Assembly: GCA_022842065.1 (NCBI GenBank) | Contig: JALHQH010000058.1 | Coordinates: 38,601-74,673, forward strand | Source: Caldilineaceae bacterium | GTDB taxonomy: Bacteria > Chloroflexota > Anaerolineae > Caldilineales > Caldilineaceae | Reading direction: 5' to 3' | DNA length: 36,073 nucleotides | Part shown: positions 23,989 through 30,689 of the stretch, piece by piece | Layout: each line of letters begins with the position of its first letter | Numbering within the stretch: the first letter of the stretch is position 1 | The notes under the pieces: model-generated | What the model was told of the DNA's origin: nothing | Database searches by the model: none | Seen by the model: only the letters and a program-made list of their open reading frames with translations | Translations under genes and position numbers: made by a program

Positions 23989-25416
23989 TTGCTCTACCCA
24001 TTTTACCTGGCCCCTACTACCCTCAACGAAGCCCTGGCTTTAAAGTCCCAATATGGCGAACAGGCCCGCATCCTGGCCGGTGGCACTGATCTGTTAATTG
24101 AGTTGGACCGTGAAGTGCGCAAGACCCCGACCGGTGACGTGCCTGGTCTGATCGATCTGACGCGCGTGCCCGGCTTGGCTGAAATCTGGGCGGCGGATGG
24201 TTTGATTCATTTGGGACCGCTCGTCACCCATAACCAGTGTGTCGCCAGCGATCTGATTGTGGAAAAGGGCTTTGCCCTGGGGCGCGCCTGTTGGGAAGTG
24301 GGTGCGCCCCAGGTGCGTAACCGTGCCACGCTGGCCGGTAACCTGATCACCGCCAGCCCCGCCAATGATACGATTGTTCCCTTGATGGCGCTTGACGCCA
24401 CGGTCACTTTGCACAGCGCGGCGCGCGGTGAACGTACCCTGCCCTTGCGTGAATTTCACACCGGCTTCCGCCGTGTCGATCTGGCCCCCGACGAGATCCT
24501 GACGCGCATCTCTTTCCCGGCGTTAACCGCTGCCCACCAGAGTACCTTTATCAAGCTGGGCTTACGTCGCGCACAGGCGATCAGCGTCATCACCGTCGCC
24601 GCGGTGATCGCCTGTGCTGGCGACCCGACGACCAGCCCTGTGCGCGAGGCGCGCATCAGCCTGGGCGCAGTCGCCCCCACCATTGTCCGTGCCCGTGAAG
24701 CCGAAATCTATTTGACCGGCCAAAGCTTGACTGACGACGTGATCGCCGAGGCTAGTCGGCTGGCCCAAACCGTTGCCACCCCGATTGACGATATCCGCAG
24801 CACTGCCGCCTATCGTCGCGACATGGCCACCGTGCTCGTCACGCGTATCCTCCGTCAGATTCGTGACGGTCAGGCCCGCGCCGGCTGGAGTGAAGCGCCG
24901 ATCCTCCTCTGGGGTGAGACCGAAGGTAAATGGCCGGTTGCGCAATCAGCCCCGGCTGCGCGTCCAGGAGATCTCCACTCAGTTGTCAACGGCCAAGCCG
25001 TCGATCTCGCCGGCGGCATGACATTACTGGACAGTTTGCGCGCTGCCGGTCTGGTTGGTGTGAAGGAAGGCTGTGCCGAAGGGGAGTGCGGCGCTTGCAC
25101 CGTTTTCCTTGATGGCATGGCGGTGATGGCTTGCTTGGTACCGGCGGAACGGGCCGCGGGCAGCACGGTGACCACGATCGAGGGGCTGGCCGTGGGCGAC
25201 CAACTTCATCCCGTGCAAGCTGCGATTGTCCAGAGTGGTGGCGTCCAATGTGGCTATTGTACCCCTGGTTTTCTGATGAGCGCGGCCAAGTTGCTGGAAG
25301 AACGCCCCCAACCCACACGGGAGGAAGCGCAAGAGGCACTAACCGGCAATCTCTGCCGCTGTACAGGCTATCGCAAGATTTTGGATGCCGTGGTCGCGGC
25401 AGGGAGTGCGGGCTAG
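23989..25416 (+). CDS. Molybdo-hydroxylase FAD and [2Fe-2S] subunits fused (CoxM-CoxS type)
   Basis: A 475-residue electron-transfer subunit of a xanthine dehydrogenase/CO-dehydrogenase-type enzyme. The N-terminal part (about 1-285) is the FAD domain, with LAGGTDLLIELDR (29-41) and NRATLAGNLITASPAND (about 109-125). The C-terminal part (about 325-475) is the [2Fe-2S] protein: C362, C367, C370, C382 for the plant-type cluster and C421, C424, C456, C458 for the second. Domain order is FAD then iron-sulfur, the reverse of eukaryotic xanthine dehydrogenase. The start is TTG 23989 with TAAAGG at 23975-23980. No large molybdopterin subunit gene adjoins on either side, so the partner must be elsewhere. 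Reaction unknown. Confidence 0.9.
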   Translation: MLYPFYLAPTTLNEALALKSQYGEQARILAGGTDLLIELDREVRKTPTGDVPGLIDLTRVPGLAEIWAADGLIHLGPLVTHNQCVASDLIVEKGFALGRACWEVGAPQVRNRATLAGNLITASPANDTIVPLMALDATVTLHSAARGERTLPLREFHTGFRRVDLAPDEILTRISFPALTAAHQSTFIKLGLRRAQAISVITVAAVIACAGDPTTSPVREARISLGAVAPTIVRAREAEIYLTGQSLTDDVIAEASRLAQTVATPIDDIRSTAAYRRDMATVLVTRILRQIRDGQARAGWSEAPILLWGETEGKWPVAQSAPAARPGDLHSVVNGQAVDLAGGMTLLDSLRAAGLVGVKEGCAEGECGACTVFLDGMAVMACLVPAERAAGSTVTTIEGLAVGDQLHPVQAAIVQSGGVQCGYCTPGFLMSAAKLLEERPQPTREEAQEALTGNLCRCTGYRKILDAVVAAGSAG

Positions 25417-25444
25417 TAATCCTCATCGTTTCCTCGCTACACCT

Positions 25445-28400
25445 TTATCTCCCCATCGACGCCTGCAACTCTTTGGCCTGGATCGACCGTCGGGCGGCAT
25501 CCAAGGCCGAGAGGGCATCCGCCCGCGTATAGGTGAGATTGGTATGTTGCACATTATCGTTTTCGTTGTCGCCATCATAGATCGAGACACCCCCACTTTG
25601 TAGCCAAGTGGTCAGCTGCTCAATCGTCGGCAATTCGTGCTGCCAGCGCAGGTAGAACTCTTGCAGGAGCAAGATCAGCCCTGTCACAACGGGCGTGGCC
25701 TGGCTGGTGCCATGTTGGGTGGACGAGGCGGTGGTGCTGCCAATCCCCGACGCGGTGACCGGTGCACCCGGCGCAAAGATATCGGTGGCAGTGTCAACGT
25801 TGGCGCTGCTGTGTAAACGTTGGGAGAAGGGCGTAATCTGCCCCCGTTTGCTGGAAAGCGCCTTGGCCCCACTGCCATAGTTGAAACCGCCGCCATCGCT
25901 GTCATAGACGGCCCCGACACTAATACACTCGCGAATGATCGCGGGGAAGGACATCCCCTGGCGACTGTTGTGGCGGAAGAAATCATTGCCCGCAGCGATG
26001 ACTACGGCCACGCGCGCGGCCTTCAAACTTTGGATCTGCCGGCGGACGTTATTGCGCAACGATTGCCAAACGGAGAAGTTGTCACTGGTGTAATTGCCCG
26101 CATCACCCAGCGACATGCAGACCGCGGTGATGTTGTGCGCCGCGCGGTTGTCGATCACCCATTGCAACGCCTGTTCGATCCAGGTAAAGTCACCGCCGCC
26201 GTCATTGGCCAGCACTTTGAGGGGAATGACATTGGCCCCCGGTGCAATCCCCGTGTGATTCCCGCCGGCGGCGATGATCCCGCCCACATTCGTGCCGTGG
26301 CCGTTGCCATCGTTGGCATTGTTTTTGTCACGATTGTTGTCGGGCGTAAAATTCACTTGGGCCAGAACCCGTCCCGCAAAATCGATGTGACCGGTATTCA
26401 ACCCCGTGTCCAGCACCGCCACGGTTAGCCCCGCACCATTGACTTTGAAGGCCTCACGTGCTTGGTCCACCCAGAGAAAATCGGTCACTTCGGGCAGAAA
26501 GGGAATGTTGGCTTCGTCGGTTACCATTGGTGGCTCAACTGGCGCAATCGGGATCGAAGTCTCTGCCTCTTGTGCGGTTTCCAGTCCAAACGCCGTATCA
26601 TCACTAGATCCAGCCGGGCTACCGGCGCTTGCCACCCCCGTGCCGCGCTGTGGCGTTGTCGCCAAACTGAGGGCGTGGCCGACCATGTTACTGTGTAGAT
26701 TCAATAAGGCCGGATCGGCGGCCCCCTCTGCCCCAAAGACAGTCGTATCGAGCGCACTGCCGGGTTGCATTGTGGTTTGCGCAAAGAGCGTGCGGTCGGT
26801 TGCTGCTGCCTCCGCGGCCCGATAGGTTGACACGGTGATTGGATTGTGGTCAGCCATTGGTTCATCCTCCTTGATCTTTACACTAAAATTCTGTTCAAGC
26901 GCTGGTTTAATGGGGGCGGCCCCCATCGTCGCTGTTGCGGTCGCCGGCCCAGTTGTCGATCCAGTCGGCGCGGCGGCGAGTTGGGTCGTGTTCGCCAGCG
27001 GTTGCACGCTAATCGTTGGTCGCGCTTGGGCACTGCTATGATCCTCGGCCAATTTCAGCCGCACCGCCGGGTCACCAATGATGGCATAGCCGCGGGCGTC
27101 GTTGTGCGCCGTCCATAGGCTGGAGATGTTGGTCGGCTCCACTTGCAGGCCAAATTGGACATCGCGCAGCGTTGTGCTCAGTTCGGTGGCCCAAGTGGCA
27201 TAACGACTGTTGAAATGTTCAAGTGCCGAGCCGACCGGCTTGCCATCCATGAGATGGTTGAGAGTACTTTTAAAGACATCGGTCTGCTGCACATTGGCCC
27301 AGACAAAGGATGCTCCCCAAGCCCGTTCGACATGGGCAACGACGGCCAATGCGCCCCCTTTTTCGTGCCCTAGCATCTGCATTGGTAAACGCGCCATAAA
27401 GGGCTTAGGCGCGACCTGGTTTAACATGCTCGTGCCTGGTTTGGGGAACTCATCGGTTTGGGGTGTGCCACCGCCATAACAGGCAAAAAAGAAGGCGATC
27501 ATGCCTAGTAGATTGGCATCACTGGGCAAATCATCACCAGCAAAGTAATGATCTTGCGGAATTTCGCCGCGTCCGTTCCAGGCTTTGGGCCCAGGCCAAT
27601 TTTGGCAGAGCAAAGCACCTTGGTGTGTCAGTTGCCGGCCACTGCTTGGCGTGAAGGACATCCCGTGGCCGGCGGTGAAGAGCAGCGTTGGCGTCTCACT
27701 GCCGCCTAAAAGGTTACCCAATTGTGCCTTGGTCGCACCGGCCCGCAGATGCGCGCCGATCTGCCAGTCTTGCCGATCAGCCGTCATTTGGGCCAGCAAT
27801 GGCTCCATTAGCCCCGTCGTGCTCAACGCGGTTGCGGGATCGTCAGGATTCATCACGCCAAAGAAAGCGGCCTGCTTTGGCCGGTGGGCCGTGTCCTGCT
27901 CCGCAGCAACCACACTGGCGGCATAGTTCGCATACTCTTGTAAGGTCTCAAAATAGATGCGTCCCACCGCATATTGGACATCGAGTTGCGACTGAAAGCG
28001 GTAGGGGATCTGTGTTGGGTCACCGACCAGCAACAGATAGTAAGGCATCTTTTCTGGGTTAGCTGGGTCAGCCGGTGGCACGCCGTGGCGCACCAGAAAA
28101 TCGGTCTTCGATTCGCCCGGTCGTAGGGCAGCGACTCCCTCGTAGACGCGGAAAAATTCACCGGCCTGGCTTTGGCGCAGATCGAGCAGCGGTTTCAGCG
28201 CATTTTTGATGGCGGGCACAAACTTGCCTTCGGGGTCAGCCGGAAAGATCACGCCCCAACCCGCTTCCTCAATTTTGGTTGGGTCGACACCATCAACAAC
28301 GCCAAGATGCTCTTCCGTCTCCCACTGGACCCGGTATGCCAGCTCTTTGATATTATCCGCTTCTGCCACGCCGCGCAGCACATCGAAAAGCCGCGCCGCG

Positions 28401-28471
28401 GTCATCGGATCCAGGTCATAGTTACCGGTATCACCGTTGACGCCGTTGAAGTAAAGCAGTTCTTCGGTCAT
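25445..28471 (-). CDS. Fusion of caspase/gingipain-like (clan CD) protease and subtilisin (S8) protease
   Basis: A 1008-residue two-protease protein. Residues 1-475 are a C25/caspase-like unit: the fold marker PYYLLLVGDPTQIPYRFQ (143-160), catalytic H269 in FTAGHGMSF and C331 in FFFACYGGGTPQ, then a closing strand AIIGDPAVRLKL. Residues 476-660 are a low-complexity Ala/Thr/Pro linker. Residues about 665-1000 are a complete subtilase: D688 (AVLDTGLN), H725 (GNGHGTNVGG), oxyanion N829 (AAGNDFF), S923 (QHGTSQATP). There is no signal peptide. A strong AAGGAGG (26872-26866) precedes an in-frame ATG at 26857 (M539), so the subtilase half may also be made alone. Its neighbour at 28620-30401 is a paralogue of the first half. 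Family motifs firm; activity and substrates unknown. Confidence 0.88.
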   Translation of the reverse strand: MTEELLYFNGVNGDTGNYDLDPMTAARLFDVLRGVAEADNIKELAYRVQWETEEHLGVVDGVDPTKIEEAGWGVIFPADPEGKFVPAIKNALKPLLDLRQSQAGEFFRVYEGVAALRPGESKTDFLVRHGVPPADPANPEKMPYYLLLVGDPTQIPYRFQSQLDVQYAVGRIYFETLQEYANYAASVVAAEQDTAHRPKQAAFFGVMNPDDPATALSTTGLMEPLLAQMTADRQDWQIGAHLRAGATKAQLGNLLGGSETPTLLFTAGHGMSFTPSSGRQLTHQGALLCQNWPGPKAWNGRGEIPQDHYFAGDDLPSDANLLGMIAFFFACYGGGTPQTDEFPKPGTSMLNQVAPKPFMARLPMQMLGHEKGGALAVVAHVERAWGASFVWANVQQTDVFKSTLNHLMDGKPVGSALEHFNSRYATWATELSTTLRDVQFGLQVEPTNISSLWTAHNDARGYAIIGDPAVRLKLAEDHSSAQARPTISVQPLANTTQLAAAPTGSTTGPATATATMGAAPIKPALEQNFSVKIKEDEPMADHNPITVSTYRAAEAAATDRTLFAQTTMQPGSALDTTVFGAEGAADPALLNLHSNMVGHALSLATTPQRGTGVASAGSPAGSSDDTAFGLETAQEAETSIPIAPVEPPMVTDEANIPFLPEVTDFLWVDQAREAFKVNGAGLTVAVLDTGLNTGHIDFAGRVLAQVNFTPDNNRDKNNANDGNGHGTNVGGIIAAGGNHTGIAPGANVIPLKVLANDGGGDFTWIEQALQWVIDNRAAHNITAVCMSLGDAGNYTSDNFSVWQSLRNNVRRQIQSLKAARVAVVIAAGNDFFRHNSRQGMSFPAIIRECISVGAVYDSDGGGFNYGSGAKALSSKRGQITPFSQRLHSSANVDTATDIFAPGAPVTASGIGSTTASSTQHGTSQATPVVTGLILLLQEFYLRWQHELPTIEQLTTWLQSGGVSIYDGDNENDNVQHTNLTYTRADALSALDAARRSIQAKELQASMGR
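26855..26872 (-). promoter_or_regulatory. Internal ribosome-binding site and ATG inside the protease fusion gene
   Basis: On the minus strand AAGGAGG (26872-26866) is followed after eight bases by ATG (26857-26855), in frame with the fusion, giving a possible 470-residue stand-alone subtilase beginning MADHNPITV. This is one of the best Shine-Dalgarno matches in the window and sits exactly at the module boundary. Confidence 0.6.
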
Positions 28472-28517
28472 GCTCGTCTATCCTTTCTATCTGTATTACT
28501 AGTGTGCTGACCATCAC

Positions 28518-28614
28518 AAACTGAGGACTTACGTACGGCCCTCTGGCTTCGACAAGCCCTTCGACCGGCTCAGGACGAAGCTCAGCCGCCGGGCCGTACG
28601 TAAGTCCTCAGTTT
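28518..28614. repeat. Perfect 24-bp inverted repeat, dispersed family copy B
   Basis: Arms 28518-28541 and 28591-28614 (core GAGGACTTACGTACGGCCC) are exact reverse complements around a 49-base loop. The loop contains CTGGCTTCGACAAG and AGCTCAGCCGCCGG, matching in reverse complement the loop of the element at 8719-8779. It separates the two caspase-like genes and may end the upstream transcript. Confidence 0.75.
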
Positions 28615-28619
28615 TATAC

Positions 28620-30401
28620 TCAGCGTTCTGTCTTGCTATCATCCTGTGGGGGCTGCCCGCCGCGCATCACCCCACCGCGCGTTGTCCCGCCACGCGTCGT
28701 GGCGGAACGTAACTGGCCAGGGCTCGATCTCCCCCCATCCCGGTAAACCGGTGGCGGCACAACCGGGGTGGCTTTGGCCGCTTGATCCAGTTGGCTATTG
28801 AGCTGATCGACCTGGCGCAGGGCGGTGGTCAGTAGCTGTTTAACAGACGCCGGTGTCTGTTGCCAATCGGTAACCGAGATCATTTGTGGCCGACCATCGA
28901 CGGTGACGGGAATTGCGGCCGGACGCTGTTTGCTCCCGGCTCTCCCCTCCTGCGCGACGGCCACGCGCACGGCTGGATCGCCCAGCACAATGTAGTTGCG
29001 CGCATCGTGGTTTTCTGCCCACATCGTCGCCAGTTCAAAGTAGGCAAGGGGTGAGTTGCGCCAGCGCAGGCGATTAAGTTCCTCGCTCAAAGTGGCGGCC
29101 AACTCGGCATAACGATTGTTGAAAAACTCAAGGGCCCAACCCAAGGGTTGCCCCTGAAAGAGCCGCAACAGTGTATCCTCAAAGACGGCGGTTTGTGCAG
29201 TAGACCGCTGCTGATCGGCATAACTCCAGGCGCGGTCAACATGGCTGATCACGGCGAGCGCACCGCCATTGGGATGGCCCAAAAGTTTTTGTGGCAGCCG
29301 GGCAACAAAGGGGCGCTGGGCAATGGCCTTGCGCGCCGTGTTTTCGCTGGTCGATGTTGGGGGTTGTTCAAAGTCATTGTATTGGGGCGTGCCGCCGCCA
29401 TAACAGGCAAAATGAAAGGCAATCATGCCACTAGGATTGGCGCTACGCGTCAGGTGATCCCCGGCAAAGTAGAACGCTTCGGGCAGTTCCCCCCGCCAAT
29501 GTTTGGGCCCTGGCCATTCGTCACAGAGCAGCGCGCCCTGATGGCTTTCCTGGCGCGCATTGCCGGCGGGAAATTCGATGCCATGACTGGCGGTGAAAAG
29601 CACGGCCGGTTTTTGCGCACCGCCCAACAAGCTTTCGAGTTGCGTGCGATTGGCCGCAGGTCCACTATGGGTTGTTATCGTCCAATCCGCGTTGCCTGGT
29701 TTTAATGCATCCACCAATGGTTTGACCAGGAACTGATCGGTGGTCGCCGTGGCGCTGTCATCGACATTGGTAACGCTAAAGAAGGTGGCGGTGCGCGCTA
29801 ACTGCTGTTGCCCGGTTTCGGCGGCAACGACCGCTTTGGCGTAGTTGGCATATTCCTCGACCGTGGCAAAGTCGAGCCGGCCCACGGCGAATTGCACATC
29901 AAGCTGGTACTGAAATTCAAAGGGGATCAGGGCTGGACTGCCGATCAACAGCAGATAGTAAGGGACCCCCTTCTTCGGATCGACTGCCCCGGCTCTAATG
30001 CCGAACCGATCGAGAAACTGGCGCTTCGTTTCGTCGGGACGATAGGCATCGACCCCTATAAAGCTGCGAAAATAGGAGCCGGCCTGTTGGGCGCGCATGG
30101 TCAGCAGCGGTTGCAGTGCCTCTTTAATCGCGTCAATGCGTGGATCCTCGTAGGCAAAGATGATGCCCCAACCGGCCTCGGCCAAATTGGTGCCATCCAC
30201 CCCTTCGCGCACACCACGGAAGGTCTCTTGTTTTGTTTCCTGTGCTGCGGCCGCAAACTCGGTTTGGCGGCTGCGCAGTTTATCCTTTTCCGCCGTGCCG
30301 ATAATCTGTTCGACTAGCATTTGGGCGCTTATGATCAGGCCATAGTCGCCGGTGACCGCGTTAATGCCATTGAAGCGCTGGAGTTGGTTTGCATTACTCA
30401 T
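28620..30401 (-). CDS. Caspase/gingipain-like (clan CD) protease with RGG-rich tail
   Basis: A 593-residue paralogue of the N-terminal half of the neighbouring fusion protein. Shared landmarks: RFNGINAVTGDYGL (9-22), PYYLLLIGSPALIPFEFQ (147-164), catalytic H273 in FTASHGIEF and C333 in FHFACYGGGTPQ, and IVLGDPAVRV (471-480) at the end of the catalytic unit. Where the neighbour continues into a subtilase, this one has a short helical segment (515-545) and a Gly/Arg-rich tail with four RGG triplets (about 570-583). No signal peptide. I chose ATG 30401, which has AAAGGAGGG upstream; 15 further in-frame codons upstream to 30446 would bypass that site. Protease activity is inferred from the intact His-Cys pair. 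Confidence 0.85.
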   Translation of the reverse strand: MSNANQLQRFNGINAVTGDYGLIISAQMLVEQIIGTAEKDKLRSRQTEFAAAAQETKQETFRGVREGVDGTNLAEAGWGIIFAYEDPRIDAIKEALQPLLTMRAQQAGSYFRSFIGVDAYRPDETKRQFLDRFGIRAGAVDPKKGVPYYLLLIGSPALIPFEFQYQLDVQFAVGRLDFATVEEYANYAKAVVAAETGQQQLARTATFFSVTNVDDSATATTDQFLVKPLVDALKPGNADWTITTHSGPAANRTQLESLLGGAQKPAVLFTASHGIEFPAGNARQESHQGALLCDEWPGPKHWRGELPEAFYFAGDHLTRSANPSGMIAFHFACYGGGTPQYNDFEQPPTSTSENTARKAIAQRPFVARLPQKLLGHPNGGALAVISHVDRAWSYADQQRSTAQTAVFEDTLLRLFQGQPLGWALEFFNNRYAELAATLSEELNRLRWRNSPLAYFELATMWAENHDARNYIVLGDPAVRVAVAQEGRAGSKQRPAAIPVTVDGRPQMISVTDWQQTPASVKQLLTTALRQVDQLNSQLDQAAKATPVVPPPVYRDGGRSSPGQLRSATTRGGTTRGGVMRGGQPPQDDSKTER

Positions 30402-30529
30402 TAGTCCCTCCTTTGCCATTGCCCTAGAATTGACACACATGTGCAAATCTGCGCTCTTTTCGCGCTTTCTAAATGATTTTTGGGTGCTTTTTCTGTGCTT
30501 TTTGTTCTGAAAATAACCATCGCCAAGGC

Positions 30530-30606
30530 CGCAAAGAACGCAAAGTTCTGCGAAGGAAAAGCTTTGTACCCCTTTGCGTTCTTTGCGCTCTTTGCGTGCT
30601 TCGCAG
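30530..30606. repeat. Inverted repeat made of CGCAAAGAA units
   Basis: Arms 30530-30545 (CGCAAAGAACGCAAAG) and 30572-30587 are exact reverse complements, with extra CTTTGCG copies out to 30596 and a CTGCGAA/TTCGCAG pair. It fills the gap between the caspase-like gene and the muramidase gene. It has the same design as the repeats at 7184, 10749, 15588 and 16787. Confidence 0.65.
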
Positions 30607-30689
30607 TATGATTTTCATCGTTATTGGTGCCAGGGCCCTTGGAGCGCGGCAGGGGCCTGATAGAAAAATATTGAAGCTTTCCCGCCGAT

